A stretch of DNA of 64,000 bases from NCBI RefSeq assembly GCF_029543155.1, contig NZ_JARQXA010000002.1, positions 1 through 64,000 on the forward strand, in the 5' to 3' direction. The position numbers were made by a program, and so were the translations under genes. Shown here one piece after another: positions 36,342-47,173 of this stretch. The notes under the pieces were generated by a model. It did no database searches. It had not been told where the DNA came from and saw only the letters and a list, made by a program, of their open reading frames with translations. The stretch's first letter is position 1, and each line of letters begins with the position of its first letter. The DNA comes from Sphingomonas sp. HITSZ_GF. Lineage in GTDB: Bacteria; Pseudomonadota; Alphaproteobacteria; Sphingomonadales; Sphingomonadaceae.

Positions 36342-37454
36342 ATGACCAAGGTCCTCGACCGCTACCACGCCCTTGTCGCCGCGGGCGAGCTCCGCCCCGA
36401 TCCCGAACAGGCCGCCGCCGCCGAGCGGCTCCACCAGCTCGCGAACGAGCTGGAGGCGGTGCCGAAAAAGGGCAGCATCCTATGGCGCGCGCTCGGCCGC
36501 ATGCCCGAGCCGCCGCGCGGGCTCTACATCTGGGGCAGCGTCGGCCGCGGCAAGTCGATGCTGATGGACCTGTTCTATGAGACGGTGAACATCCGCCGGA
36601 AGCGCCGCGTCCACTTCCACGAGTTCATGCTCGAAGTGCACGAGCGCCTGAACGAGGAGCGCAAGAAGGACACCCGCGACCCCGTCGTCGCGGTCGCCGA
36701 CGCGATGGCCGAGGACGTCCGCCTGCTCGCCTTTGACGAGATGGTGGTCAACAATCCCGCCGACGCGATGATCCTCTCACGCCTGTTCACCGAGATGATG
36801 GGGCACGGCCTCACCATGGTCGCCACCTCGAACCGGGCGCCGCGCGACCTCTACAAGGATGGGCTCAATCGCGAGCTGTTCATCCCCTTCATCGAGCTGA
36901 TCGAAGCGAAGATGGACGTGCTGACGCTGAACGGCCCGACCGATTACCGGCTCGATCGCCTGGGCCGGATGGATACCTGGCTGGTGCCGAACGGCCCCGA
37001 GGCGACGAAGCAGCTATCCGAGGCATTCTTCCGCCTGACCGACTTCGCGGTGGAAGACCGCGCCCATGTGCCGACCTGCGAGCTGCCGGTGCAGGGCGGG
37101 CGCGAGCTGCACGTGCCCAAATGCCTGAAGGGCGTCGCGGTCTTCTCGTTCAAGCGGCTGTGCGGCGAGGCGCGCGGTGCCGCCGACTATCTCGCCATCG
37201 CCCGGCGCTTCCACACCGTGATCCTGGTCGGCATTCCGAAACTAGGGCCGGAGAACCGCAACGAGGCGGCGCGCTTCGTCACGCTGATCGACGCGCTCTA
37301 CGAGCATAACGTCAAGCTGCTCGCCGCCGCGGATGCCGAACCGCAGCATCTCTACGAAGCCGGCGATGGACGCTTCGAGTTTGACCGCACGGTCAGCCGG
37401 CTGATGGAAATGCGCTCGGACACCTATCTCGCCCAGGGCCACGGCGAGCACTAG
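36342..37454 (+). CDS. zapE: ZapE/AFG1-family AAA ATPase
   Basis: Protein of 370 residues. Walker A is GSVGRGKSM (Lys71), Walker B is LLAFDEM (near 130), and sensor region VATSNRAPRDLYKDGLNRELFIPFIELI is the AFG1 signature. In Escherichia coli ZapE acts at the division ring under stress; AFG1 in mitochondria assists respiratory complex turnover. Its place behind sdhB fits the frequent linkage to succinate dehydrogenase or malate dehydrogenase genes in alphaproteobacteria. ATG 36342 lies just beyond the repeat. Confidence 0.94.
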   Translation: MTKVLDRYHALVAAGELRPDPEQAAAAERLHQLANELEAVPKKGSILWRALGRMPEPPRGLYIWGSVGRGKSMLMDLFYETVNIRRKRRVHFHEFMLEVHERLNEERKKDTRDPVVAVADAMAEDVRLLAFDEMVVNNPADAMILSRLFTEMMGHGLTMVATSNRAPRDLYKDGLNRELFIPFIELIEAKMDVLTLNGPTDYRLDRLGRMDTWLVPNGPEATKQLSEAFFRLTDFAVEDRAHVPTCELPVQGGRELHVPKCLKGVAVFSFKRLCGEARGAADYLAIARRFHTVILVGIPKLGPENRNEAARFVTLIDALYEHNVKLLAAADAEPQHLYEAGDGRFEFDRTVSRLMEMRSDTYLAQGHGEH

Positions 37455-37525
37455 CACCCGATCGGGTCTGGCCGAGTGGCCTGACAACCGATAGGCTCCC
37501 TCTCAAAGATAAGAGTGGAGAGTGT

Positions 37526-39361
37526 ATGCGTTGGATCGGGCTCGCGCTTGCGGCACTGCTGACACCCCTTGCGGCATCCGCGCAGACCCTGGTCGCGGCC
37601 GATCTGCGCCCCGGCCAGAGCCTCGACGGCGCCTGGCACTGGTCGGTCGATCCCTATCGCGACGGCGTCGCCGGCTTCCATGGCGGTCCGCCGGGCGAAA
37701 GCACTGCGCGCTGGCAGGACAGGATCCAGGCCGAGGAGGCGGAGAAGCGCCCGACTGCGCTGTTCGAGTTCGACATGCAGCGTTCGCCGGTCACGCACCT
37801 GCCGGGCAGCTGGATCGGCCATGCGCCCGAGATGCGCTATTATCAGGGGCTGGTCTGGTACCAGCGCACCTTCGACTATGCCCCCGCCGGCCCGGGCAAG
37901 CGCGTCTATCTGCGCTTCGGCAGCGCCGACTATGCCGCCAGCGTTTTCCTCAACGGCAAGCCGGTCGGCACGCATCGGGGCGCCTTCACGCCCTTCGCCT
38001 TCGACGTGACCGACAGGCTGCGCCCCGGCAGCAACCAGATCACGGTGGGCGTCGATTCCGCGCGCACCGACAGCGACGTGCCGCCGCCGGTGACCGACTG
38101 GGAGACCTATGGCGGCATCACCCGCTCGATCCGGCTGGTCACCGTGCCCGAGACGTTCGTCGACGACGCTTTCGTACGATTGGGCAAGGACGGCCGCATC
38201 ACGGTCGACGCGCATCTGCTCGGCCCGCAGGCCGCCAATGCGCCGATCCGCCTCGCCATCCCCGCGCTCGGCGCCATGCTCGACGGCCGCACCGATGGCG
38301 CGGGCAACTGGACCGCCAGCCTCCCCGCCCCGCGCGGGCTCAAGCGCTGGTCGCCCGAGAGCCCGACGCTCTACGACGTCCAGATCACCACCGGCGCGGA
38401 CCGCTTCGCCGACCGTATCGGCTTTCGCACGATCGAGGTGCAGGGCGACCGCATCCTGCTCAACGGCAAGTCGATCTTCCTGCGCGGCATCTCGATGCAC
38501 GAGGAGGAGCTGGGCAAGGATCCCGTCCGCGCGATGAGCCCCGCCGCCGCCCGCGCGCTGTTCGCCGAGATCAAGCAGGGGCTGCACGGCAATTTCGTCC
38601 GCCTCGCCCATTATCCGCATGACGAGGGCACCACGCGGCTCGCCGACGAGATGGGCCTGCTCGTGTGGAGCGAGGTGCCGGTCTATTGGCGCGTCGCCTG
38701 GGCCAATCCGGAGACGCTCGCCACGGCACGCCGGATGATCGCCGAGAATATCCAGCGCGACCGCAACCGCGCCGCGATCATATTGTGGAGCGTCGCCAAC
38801 GAGACGCCGGTCAGCGATGCGCGCAACGCGTTCCTGCGCACGCTGATCGCCGATGTCCGCGCGCTCGACGACAGCCGGCTGATCACCGCCGCGCTGCTCA
38901 GCGCACGCCAGGGCAAGGTGATGCGCATCGACGATCCGCTGGTCGACGATCTCGATGTGATGGCGATCAACACCTATAATGGCTGGTATTCGGACGACCC
39001 GCTCGCCGACGTGCCGTCGATCACCTGGGCCAGTCCGGTCACCAAGCCGCTGATCTTCTCCGAATTCGGCGCGGACGCGCTCTACGGCTATCACGACAAT
39101 GCCGCTGCCCCGCACAAGTTCAGCGAGGAATATCAGGCCGAATATTATCGCCGCACGCTCGAGATGGCGGCGAAGGTGCCCTATCTGCGCGGCATGAGCC
39201 CGTGGATCCTCAAGGACTTCCGCTCGCCGCGCCGCCAGCACCCGGTCTATCAGCAGGGCTGGAACCGCAAGGGCCTGATCTCCGAGACCGGCCAGCGCAA
39301 GCTAGCGTTCGGCGTGCTCGCGGACGAATATCGGCGCCGGGCGGAAGCGGAGCAGCGCTGA
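37526..39361 (+). CDS. Glycoside hydrolase family 2 enzyme (beta-glucuronidase-like), secreted
   Basis: Protein of 611 residues with a signal peptide (1-20, ending SAQT). The order is sugar-binding jelly roll (about 30-190, WYQRTFDYAPAGP, GAFTPFAFDVTD), immunoglobulin-like domain (about 200-300) and TIM barrel from about 310. The acid/base is Glu426 in SVANETP and the nucleophile Glu513 in FSEFGADA. LRGISMHEEE is the GH2 signature. The substrate could be a beta-glucuronide or beta-galactoside. A palindrome cccgatcggg lies at 37457-37466, upstream of the start. The 3' end overlaps the convergent gene by 60 bases. Confidence 0.93.
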   Translation: MRWIGLALAALLTPLAASAQTLVAADLRPGQSLDGAWHWSVDPYRDGVAGFHGGPPGESTARWQDRIQAEEAEKRPTALFEFDMQRSPVTHLPGSWIGHAPEMRYYQGLVWYQRTFDYAPAGPGKRVYLRFGSADYAASVFLNGKPVGTHRGAFTPFAFDVTDRLRPGSNQITVGVDSARTDSDVPPPVTDWETYGGITRSIRLVTVPETFVDDAFVRLGKDGRITVDAHLLGPQAANAPIRLAIPALGAMLDGRTDGAGNWTASLPAPRGLKRWSPESPTLYDVQITTGADRFADRIGFRTIEVQGDRILLNGKSIFLRGISMHEEELGKDPVRAMSPAAARALFAEIKQGLHGNFVRLAHYPHDEGTTRLADEMGLLVWSEVPVYWRVAWANPETLATARRMIAENIQRDRNRAAIILWSVANETPVSDARNAFLRTLIADVRALDDSRLITAALLSARQGKVMRIDDPLVDDLDVMAINTYNGWYSDDPLADVPSITWASPVTKPLIFSEFGADALYGYHDNAAAPHKFSEEYQAEYYRRTLEMAAKVPYLRGMSPWILKDFRSPRRQHPVYQQGWNRKGLISETGQRKLAFGVLADEYRRRAEAEQR

Positions 39362-40432
39362 GCCGGCGCGGACCAGCCGGGCCCGGAGCCAGGGCTCGGC
39401 GGTGGCGGCGATCAGCAAAGCGAGGGCAAGCATCGCCGCGCCGGTGAGCAGCGCCGCGAAGGGCGCGGGCATGCCTGCACGGACGAGACCGGCGATAACC
39501 GCGGTGCCGGCCGCCTGGTGGAGCAGATAGAGCGGATAGGTCGCCAGCCCGGCGGCCATCGCCCAGCCCGGGCGCAGCCGGCGCGCCAGCAGCGGCTGCA
39601 GGCGGTTGGCGGCAAGCATCGCCGCCACGCCCAGGGCGAAGATCGCCATCGGTGCGAGCGGCGTCGCCGCGATCCCCAGCTCGCGCGCGCTGCGCACGGC
39701 ATGCGCGATGATCTCGATGCCGACGGGCACCAGGCACAGCGCGACCGCCAGCAAGCGCCGCCGCGTCATTCCCTTGTCGAGTGCCGCGCGGATGAAGATG
39801 CCGAGCGCGAAGAAGCCGCCATGGGTGAGCAGCAGCAGGTCGGCCAGGCGCGGCCACACCCAGGCGGCAGGCAGCGACCCCGAGGCGACCACCAGCCAAT
39901 AGGCCAGGCTCACTCCCGCCAGGGCGAAGCCGAGCGGCTCCAGGCTCTCCACCCGCCGCCAGGCGAGCAGCGCCGCGACCAGTGCGTAGAAGGCGATCTC
40001 CACCCCGAGCGTCCAATAGACGCCGTCGATCCACGGCCCCACCGGCGACAGCGCCATTGCCCCCAGCCATTCGGCAAGCAACGGCCCTTGCGCGCCGGCA
40101 AGCAGCAATGCCGCCAGCGACAGGCTCGCGCAGATCCAGGCGGCGGGGAACAGCCGCGCCGCGCGCCTGCCGACAAAGACGCCGGCAGAGGTGCCGCGGG
40201 CGGAACCGGCGATCACGCAGCCGGAGATGACGAAGAACAGCTCCACCCCGATCCAGCCGCACCAGCTGAGCGCCAGCCAGCCGTCGGGCAGCGGCGTGCG
40301 CGCCCAGCCGGCCAAATGCGGATCGGGCAGCCGCCCGAAGGCGCTGCCATAATGATAGGCAAGCACGGCCAGCGCGCTCAGCAGGCGCAGCAGGTCGATC
40401 GTCTCGAGAGTTCGCTTGCCGGGCGCCGCCAT
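39302..40432 (-). CDS. Acyltransferase 3 family membrane protein (OafA/YrhL-like)
   Basis: Protein of 376 residues with about 10 membrane helices. The opening TIDLLRLLSALAVLAYHYGSAF has the conserved Arg and His of acyltransferase 3, and VELFFVISGCVIAGSA is the usual second motif. It probably transfers acyl groups to a cell-surface glycan or lipid. The acceptor is unknown. It overlaps the GH2 gene at the 3' end in the opposite orientation. Confidence 0.9.
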   Translation of the reverse strand: MAAPGKRTLETIDLLRLLSALAVLAYHYGSAFGRLPDPHLAGWARTPLPDGWLALSWCGWIGVELFFVISGCVIAGSARGTSAGVFVGRRAARLFPAAWICASLSLAALLLAGAQGPLLAEWLGAMALSPVGPWIDGVYWTLGVEIAFYALVAALLAWRRVESLEPLGFALAGVSLAYWLVVASGSLPAAWVWPRLADLLLLTHGGFFALGIFIRAALDKGMTRRRLLAVALCLVPVGIEIIAHAVRSARELGIAATPLAPMAIFALGVAAMLAANRLQPLLARRLRPGWAMAAGLATYPLYLLHQAAGTAVIAGLVRAGMPAPFAALLTGAAMLALALLIAATAEPWLRARLVRAGSALLRFRPAPIFVREHAER

Positions 40433-40479
40433 CGTGCCGCTTTCGCACGATGGCGGTTAACAGCCGGTCAGCGCCGCGC

Positions 40480-40887
40480 TCAGCCCTGGCCCGCCAGGTC
40501 CTGGTAAAACATCAGCGCGTTGCCGTCGGGGTCGTAGAAGGTGAGCAGCTTCACCATGCCGGGAATTTCCTGCACCGGCCCGTCCTGGCGCACGCCCGCC
40601 GCGTCGAGCACGGTCTTGGCGACGTCGATATCGGTCACGCCGAAGGTCAGCGTCGCGCCGCCGCCCTGGGGCACGCTCTCGACCTGCGACAGGCCGATGT
40701 TCACCCGCGCCACCGGCGTCTCGAACTCGCACCAGGCGATCGCGTCGACCCGGTAGAGCAGCGTCATTCCCAACACGTCGCGATACCAGGCGATCGCGGC
40801 ATCGAGGCTGGTGACGTGGATCGCGCAGGTGAGCCCGCCATCATAGCCCAGCGCCGCCGCCTGGCTGGGTTCCGCAACAGTTGCCAT
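40480..40887 (-). CDS. VOC-superfamily protein (glyoxalase/dioxygenase fold)
   Basis: Protein of 135 residues with a single VOC domain made of two beta-alpha-beta modules: CAIHVTSLDAAIAWYRDVLGM and LTFGVTDIDVAKTVLDAAGV, with a metal-side end FYDPDGNALMFYQ. Likely metal-dependent, but the reaction is unknown. It is divergent from a HxlR-type regulator whose operator probably lies between them. Confidence 0.88.
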   Translation of the reverse strand: MATVAEPSQAAALGYDGGLTCAIHVTSLDAAIAWYRDVLGMTLLYRVDAIAWCEFETPVARVNIGLSQVESVPQGGGATLTFGVTDIDVAKTVLDAAGVRQDGPVQEIPGMVKLLTFYDPDGNALMFYQDLAGQG

Positions 40888-40898
40888 TCCGATTCTCC

Positions 40899-40924
40899 GA
40901 CTCTATGGTTCCATTTGTATAGTC
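40899..40924. promoter_or_regulatory. Dyad between the VOC gene and the HxlR-type regulator
   Basis: gactctat (40899-40906) and gtatagtc (40917-40924) are near-complementary ends of a 26-base dyad. It lies in the 40-base gap between the divergent genes, only three bases before the regulator start. Binding there could control both genes. Confidence 0.4.
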
Positions 40925-40927
40925 GAT

Positions 40928-41488
40928 ATGAATTTGGTGATCGAGTCAACGCCCTCCTCGCCCGCCCAGCTGCTCCGCATGCTCGAGGCCAATCGCTGGG
41001 CGATCCCGGTGCTGGCGCTGCTCAGCCGCGAACAGGGCTCGCGCTTCGCCGTGATCGCGCGCGCGCTCGACCTGTCGCACAACAGCCTCACCCGCTGCCT
41101 CGCCTGGCTGAAGGAGAGCGGCTGGGTGATCCCCAATCCCGGCCATGGCCATCCGCTGCGCCCCGAATATCTGCTGAGCGAAGCCGGCCGGCCGGTCGGC
41201 GCGCTGTGCGAACGGATCGAGGAGACTCGCCACCGGCTCCGGCTCGGCACCGGCGACTTGCCGCGCTGGTCGCTGCCACTGGTCGCCGGCATGGGCGCCG
41301 AATGGACGCGCTTCGGCGAGATCCAGGCCCGGCTTGCCCCGGTCACCCCGCGCGCGCTCTCGACAACGCTCAAGGCAGTGATCGATGAAACGCTGGTGCA
41401 GCGCCGGCTGGAGGACCGCTATCCGCCGCTCCCGCTCTACGCGCTCACCGGCAGGGGCACGGAACTGGCGGCGGCGCTGACGGGTTGA
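40928..41488 (+). CDS. Transcriptional regulator with two HxlR-like winged-helix domains
   Basis: Protein of 186 residues. Residues about 24-95 (WAIPVLALL, RFAVIARALDLSHNSLTRCL, YLLSEAGRPV) and about 112-186 (WSLPLVAGM, RFGEIQARLAPVTPRALSTTL, YALTGRGTELAAAL) each follow the HxlR pattern of a winged helix that ends Y-x-LT/LS-x-x-G. HxlR proteins are normally single-domain dimers of about 110-130 residues, so this is a fused pair. It probably controls the divergent VOC gene. No effector can be named. Confidence 0.85.
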   Translation: MNLVIESTPSSPAQLLRMLEANRWAIPVLALLSREQGSRFAVIARALDLSHNSLTRCLAWLKESGWVIPNPGHGHPLRPEYLLSEAGRPVGALCERIEETRHRLRLGTGDLPRWSLPLVAGMGAEWTRFGEIQARLAPVTPRALSTTLKAVIDETLVQRRLEDRYPPLPLYALTGRGTELAAALTG

Positions 41489-41527
41489 AGACCCGCGCGA
41501 ACAGGCGCTTCCAAGTCACTATTGCAC

Positions 41528-41544
41528 TTGCGAATTAGTTGCAA
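41528..41544. promoter_or_regulatory. Fur-like box upstream of mdh
   Basis: The 17-base sequence ttgcgaattagttgcaa is an imperfect dyad. It fits the pattern TGC-n-A-n-T-n-A-n-T-n-GCA, which resembles Fur/Mur-type sites in alphaproteobacteria. It is 130 bases before the mdh start. The match is made by eye. Confidence 0.3.
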
Positions 41545-41550
41545 AGATAA

Positions 41551-42636
<1,086 letters not shown>

Positions 42637-42638
42637 TC

Positions 42639-43253
42639 ATGGCGGCGCCGCGCATCGGCATCGTCGCGATTGCCGCGTTCGCCCTGGCGAGCGCGGCTTC
42701 GCTGCTTCCGGCGCCCGCCGCGGCGCAGGAAGCGACACCGACTGCGCCCGCCGAGCCGGTTCCGCTGTTCCAGGCGGCGTGCCTCACCGGTGCCGTGCGC
42801 CTGAACAAGAGCATCGCCGAGGCGAGCAGCTTCGCGCTGCTGCCCGCGGCTGCCCAGCGCGCGCTCGGCGCCGCTACCGTGACGACGCGTGGCGAGGCCG
42901 AGAAGCTGCCCGCCCCAGCCGCGGCGCAGGTCCCCAACACCATCTACCGGATCGCCGGTGGCCAGCTCTATCTGATGCCGCCCACCGCGGATCCGAGCCA
43001 CACGCCGATCGGCGACAGCTGCATCGTGCTGTGGCACGCGCTTTCCGACGATGACTATTTCGCTGCGCGCAAACTCGTTCTCCCGAACGAGGAAAGCGTG
43101 CCGCTCACCGCCCGCCCGACCGCCAGCGCGGTCGGCGCGTCGGTTGCCGTTTCCGCACGAGACAGCGTTCGCCTGACCGCTGCCGCCTATGGCGGCTGGG
43201 TCGTGCTGCGCTCCTCCTCCCTAACCGAATCCAAAGCGCCTGGAGCCCAGTGA
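42639..43253 (+). CDS. Secreted hypothetical protein between mdh and sucD
   Basis: Protein of 204 residues with a signal peptide (1-32, ending PAAAQ). The mature part has two cysteines ([11 protein letters not shown] and [10 protein letters not shown], about residues 48 and 129), which could form a disulfide, and an alanine-rich C-terminus. It begins two bases after the mdh stop and ends five bases before sucD, so it is in the operon. No family is recognised. It occupies the position where sucC is found in other bacteria. Confidence 0.8.
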   Translation: MAAPRIGIVAIAAFALASAASLLPAPAAAQEATPTAPAEPVPLFQAACLTGAVRLNKSIAEASSFALLPAAAQRALGAATVTTRGEAEKLPAPAAAQVPNTIYRIAGGQLYLMPPTADPSHTPIGDSCIVLWHALSDDDYFAARKLVLPNEESVPLTARPTASAVGASVAVSARDSVRLTAAAYGGWVVLRSSSLTESKAPGAQ

Positions 43254-43257
43254 ACGC

Positions 43258-44142
43258 ATGAGCATCCTGATCAACAAGAACACCAAGGTCATCACCCAGG
43301 GGATGACCGGTGAGACCGGTACCTTCCACACCCAGCAGGCGCTCGCCTATGGGACGCAGATGGTCGGCGGCGTGACCCCCGGCAAGGGCGGCACCGAGCA
43401 TATCGGCCTGCCCGTGTTCGACACCGTCGCCGAAGCGGTCACCAAGACCGGCGCCGACGCCTCGGTCATCTATGTGCCGCCGCCCTTCGCCGCTGATTCG
43501 ATCCTCGAGGCGATCGACGCCGAAGTGCCGCTGATCGTCTGCATCACCGAAGGCATCCCGGTGCTCGACATGGTCAAGGTGAAGCGCGCCCTTTCGGGTT
43601 CGAAGTCGCGCCTGATCGGCCCGAACTGCCCCGGCCTGCTGACCCCGGGCGAGTGCAAGATCGGCATCATGCCGGGCTCGATCTTCTCGAAGGGCTCGGT
43701 GGGCGTCGTCTCGCGCTCGGGCACCCTCACTTATGAGGCGGTGTTCCAGACCACCAATGCCGGCCTCGGCCAGACCACCGCGGTGGGCATCGGCGGCGAC
43801 CCCGTCAACGGCACCAACTTCATCGACGTGCTCGAGCTATTCCTCGCCGACGACGAGACCAAGTCGATCATCATGATCGGCGAGATCGGCGGCTCGGCCG
43901 AAGAGGAAGCCGCGCAGTTCCTGATCGACGAGGCCAAGCGTGGCCGAAAGAAGCCGATGGCCGGCTTCATCGCGGGCCGCACGGCACCTCCGGGCCGCCG
44001 CATGGGCCATGCCGGCGCGATCGTCTCGGGCGGCCAGGGCGGCGCAGAGGAAAAGATCGCGAAGATGGAAGAAGCGGGCATCCGCGTCGCTGCCAGCCCC
44101 TCGGAGCTGGGCTCGACGCTGGTCGAGGTTCTCAAGGGCTGA
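43258..44142 (+). CDS. sucD: Succinyl-CoA ligase alpha subunit
   Basis: Protein of 294 residues. CoA-binding Rossmann part ([16 protein letters not shown]), [20 protein letters not shown], and the phospho-histidine loop [16 protein letters not shown] with His251. It makes ATP or GTP from succinyl-CoA together with SucC. The beta subunit gene is not in this window, so it must be encoded elsewhere. Confidence 0.97.
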   Translation: MSILINKNTKVITQGMTGETGTFHTQQALAYGTQMVGGVTPGKGGTEHIGLPVFDTVAEAVTKTGADASVIYVPPPFAADSILEAIDAEVPLIVCITEGIPVLDMVKVKRALSGSKSRLIGPNCPGLLTPGECKIGIMPGSIFSKGSVGVVSRSGTLTYEAVFQTTNAGLGQTTAVGIGGDPVNGTNFIDVLELFLADDETKSIIMIGEIGGSAEEEAAQFLIDEAKRGRKKPMAGFIAGRTAPPGRRMGHAGAIVSGGQGGAEEKIAKMEEAGIRVAASPSELGSTLVEVLKG

Positions 44143-44209
44143 ATTGTAACGGGAGCGCTCCTATCTCCTACAAGGAATGGGAGCGCTAACACAGACTGGA
44201 TTGGTGACC

Positions 44210-47146
44210 ATGGGCTATGAGGGCCTGGACTTCGATGACATCGCCGGTGGCGTGAGCCCCGCCTTCATCGATACGTTGTACCGCCGCTACAAGGCGGATC
44301 CCGCGGGCATCGAGCCCAAGTGGCAGCAGTTCTTCGAGGGACTCGAGAACACTGCGTCGGGCCCGAGCTGGGCCAACCCGCGCTGGCCGCTCGCCGAGAC
44401 GGATGCCCTCACCGCCGGCCTCGACCCGACCCAGATGGAGCCGGCGCCCAAGCCCGCCAAGGGCGGCGCGGCACCGGTCGCCAAGCCCACCGGCCCCGCC
44501 GCGTCGGAAGCCGACATCCAGCGCGCCGCGCTCGATTCGATCCAGGCGATGATGCTGATCCGCACCTACCGGGTGCGCGGTCACCTTGCCGCCACGCTCG
44601 ATCCGCTCGGCCTCGCCCGCCAGGACCTGCCCGCCGACATGACGCCGGAATATCACGGCTTCACCGGCGCCGATCTCGATCGCCCGATCTATCTCGGCGG
44701 CGCGCTCGGCATGGAGAAGGGCACGGTCCGCGAGATCGTGTCGATCCTGCAGGCCAATTACTGCGGCAATGTCGGCCTCGAATACATGCACATCGCCGAC
44801 GTCGAGGAGCGCCGCTTCCTCCAGGAGCGGATGGAGGGCAAGGACAAGGCCATCCAGTTCACCGTCGACGGCAAGAAGGCGATCCTCTCCAAGGTCATCG
44901 AGGCCGAGGAGTGGGAGCGCTTCTGCGGCAAGAAGTACGTCGGCACCAAGCGCTTCGGCCTCGACGGCGGCGAAGCGATGATCCCGGCGATGGAAGCCAT
45001 CATCAAATATGGCGGCCAGCTCGGCGTGCGCGAGATCGTCTATGGCATGGCGCATCGCGGCCGGCTGAACATGCTCACCAACGTGATGTCGAAGCCGTAT
45101 CGCGCGATCTTCCACGAATTCTCGGGCGGCTCGTCCAACCCCGACGATGTCGGCGGCTCGGGCGACGTGAAGTATCACCTCGGCACCAGCACCGACCGCG
45201 AGTTCGACGGCATCAGCGTCCATATGTCGCTGGTCGCCAACCCATCGCACCTTGAAGCGGCCGATCCGGTCGTGCTCGGCAAGACCCGTGCGATCCAGAC
45301 GATCGCCAACGATCTCGAAGCCCATACCGGCTCGCTGCCCGTGCTGCTGCACGGCGACGCTGCGTTCGCCGGCCAGGGCATCGTGTGGGAATGCCTCGGC
45401 TTCTCGGGCATCCGCGGCTACAATACCGGCGGCTGCCTGCACTTCATCATCAACAACCAGATCGGCTTCACGACGAGCCCGCAGTTCGCGCGCTCCTCGC
45501 CCTATCCGTCGGATGTCGCCAAGGGCGTCCAGGCGCCGATCTTCCACGTCAATGGCGACGATCCCGAAGCGGTCACCTTCGCCTGCAAGATGGCGATCGA
45601 GTTCCGCCAGACCTTCAAGCGCGACGTCGTGATCGACATGTGGTGCTATCGCCGCTTCGGCCACAACGAAGGCGACGAGCCCTCGTTCACCCAGCCGCTG
45701 ATGTACAAGGCGATCCGCCAGCATCCGTCGGTGAGCGCCGTCTATTCGAAGAAGCTGATCGGCGAAGGCGTGATCGACCAGGGCTTTGTCGACGAGAAGG
45801 TGAAGCAGTTCAACCTGCTGCTCGAAGGCGAGTTCGAGGCGGGCAAGTCGTACCTCCCGAACAAGGCCGACTGGTTCGGCGGCCGCTGGTCGGGCCTCGC
45901 GGCGCCGGGCGATCCCGAGACCGCGCGCCGCTCGGTCGATACCGGCATCGAGAAGAAGCTGTTCGACAGCCTCGGCCGCACGCTGACCGAGGTCCCTTCG
46001 GACCTCGAGATCCACAAGACGCTCGGCCGCGTGCTCGATTCGAAGCGCGCGATGTTCTCGTCGGGCGAGAATTTCGACTGGGCGACCGGCGAGGCGCTGG
46101 CCTTCGGTTCGCTGCTTTCGGAAGGCTATGGCGTCCGCCTGTCGGGCCAGGATGTCGGCCGCGGCACCTTCTCGCAGCGCCATGCGGTTTGGGTCGATCA
46201 GAAGGACGAGCATCGCTACATCCCGCTCTCGACCATCCCGCACGGGACGTTCGAAGTGCTCGATTCGCCGCTCAGCGAATATGGCGTGCTCGGCTTCGAA
46301 TATGGCTACGCGCTCGCCGATCCGAAGACGCTGGTGCTGTGGGAAGCGCAGTTCGGCGATTTCGCCAACGGCGCGCAGATCATGATCGACCAGTTCATCG
46401 CCGGCGGCGAGGCCAAGTGGCTGCGCGCCAACGGCCTGGTGATGCTGCTGCCGCACGGATACGAGGGCCAGGGCCCCGAGCACAGCTCGGCGCGTCCGGA
46501 GCGCTATCTCCAGCTCTGCGCGGAAGATAACATGCAGGTCGTCAACATCACGACGCCGGCAAACTACTTCCACCTGCTGCGCCGTCAGATGCACCGCAAC
46601 TTCCGCAAGCCGCTGGTGCAGATGACGCCCAAGTCGCTGCTGCGTCACAAGATGGCGGTCAGCAAGGCCGAGGACTTCCTCGGCGACAGCCACTTCATGC
46701 GCATCCTCAGCGATCCCTCGGCCCCGGCCGACAAGGACGTGAAGCGCCTGGTGCTGTGCACCGGCAAGGTCGCCTATGACCTGATCGAGGCGCGCGATGC
46801 CGCCGGTGACAAGAACACCGCGATCGTCCGCATCGAGCAGCTCTATCCCTTCCCGGGCGAGGCGCTGGCCAAGCGCATCGCGCGCATGACCAACCTCGAG
46901 GAAGTGATCTGGGCGCAGGAAGAGCCGAAGAACAACGGCTACTGGTTCTTCGTCGAGCCGTTCATCGAAGCGAGCCTCGCCGAAGCCAAGTCGAAGGTGC
47001 AGCGTCCGCGCTATGCCGGCCGCGCACCGGCCGCGGCGGTCGCCACCGGCCTGATGAAGCGCCACCAGGCCGAGCAGGGGGCGCTCGTCGCCGACGCGCT
47101 CGGTCACAATGTCCGCGAAGAGATTCGCCGGACCCGCAAGAACTGA
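44210..47146 (+). CDS. sucA: 2-Oxoglutarate dehydrogenase E1 component
   Basis: Thiamine-diphosphate enzyme of 978 residues; an ATG at 44177 would add 11 residues. The N-terminal segment YEGLDFDDIAGGVSPAFIDT is followed by the RRYKADPAGIEPKWQQFFEG motif that binds the E2 core. The dehydrogenase core has GMAHRGRLNML, the thiamine-binding GDAAFAGQGIVWECL and FGHNEGDEP. It is part of the 2-oxoglutarate dehydrogenase complex with SucB and Lpd. A direct repeat of gggagcgct (44151 and 44179) precedes it. Confidence 0.97.
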   Translation: MGYEGLDFDDIAGGVSPAFIDTLYRRYKADPAGIEPKWQQFFEGLENTASGPSWANPRWPLAETDALTAGLDPTQMEPAPKPAKGGAAPVAKPTGPAASEADIQRAALDSIQAMMLIRTYRVRGHLAATLDPLGLARQDLPADMTPEYHGFTGADLDRPIYLGGALGMEKGTVREIVSILQANYCGNVGLEYMHIADVEERRFLQERMEGKDKAIQFTVDGKKAILSKVIEAEEWERFCGKKYVGTKRFGLDGGEAMIPAMEAIIKYGGQLGVREIVYGMAHRGRLNMLTNVMSKPYRAIFHEFSGGSSNPDDVGGSGDVKYHLGTSTDREFDGISVHMSLVANPSHLEAADPVVLGKTRAIQTIANDLEAHTGSLPVLLHGDAAFAGQGIVWECLGFSGIRGYNTGGCLHFIINNQIGFTTSPQFARSSPYPSDVAKGVQAPIFHVNGDDPEAVTFACKMAIEFRQTFKRDVVIDMWCYRRFGHNEGDEPSFTQPLMYKAIRQHPSVSAVYSKKLIGEGVIDQGFVDEKVKQFNLLLEGEFEAGKSYLPNKADWFGGRWSGLAAPGDPETARRSVDTGIEKKLFDSLGRTLTEVPSDLEIHKTLGRVLDSKRAMFSSGENFDWATGEALAFGSLLSEGYGVRLSGQDVGRGTFSQRHAVWVDQKDEHRYIPLSTIPHGTFEVLDSPLSEYGVLGFEYGYALADPKTLVLWEAQFGDFANGAQIMIDQFIAGGEAKWLRANGLVMLLPHGYEGQGPEHSSARPERYLQLCAEDNMQVVNITTPANYFHLLRRQMHRNFRKPLVQMTPKSLLRHKMAVSKAEDFLGDSHFMRILSDPSAPADKDVKRLVLCTGKVAYDLIEARDAAGDKNTAIVRIEQLYPFPGEALAKRIARMTNLEEVIWAQEEPKNNGYWFFVEPFIEASLAEAKSKVQRPRYAGRAPAAAVATGLMKRHQAEQGALVADALGHNVREEIRRTRKN

Positions 47147-47173
47147 CACCCTCCCAGGGAACGAGGAAAGACA

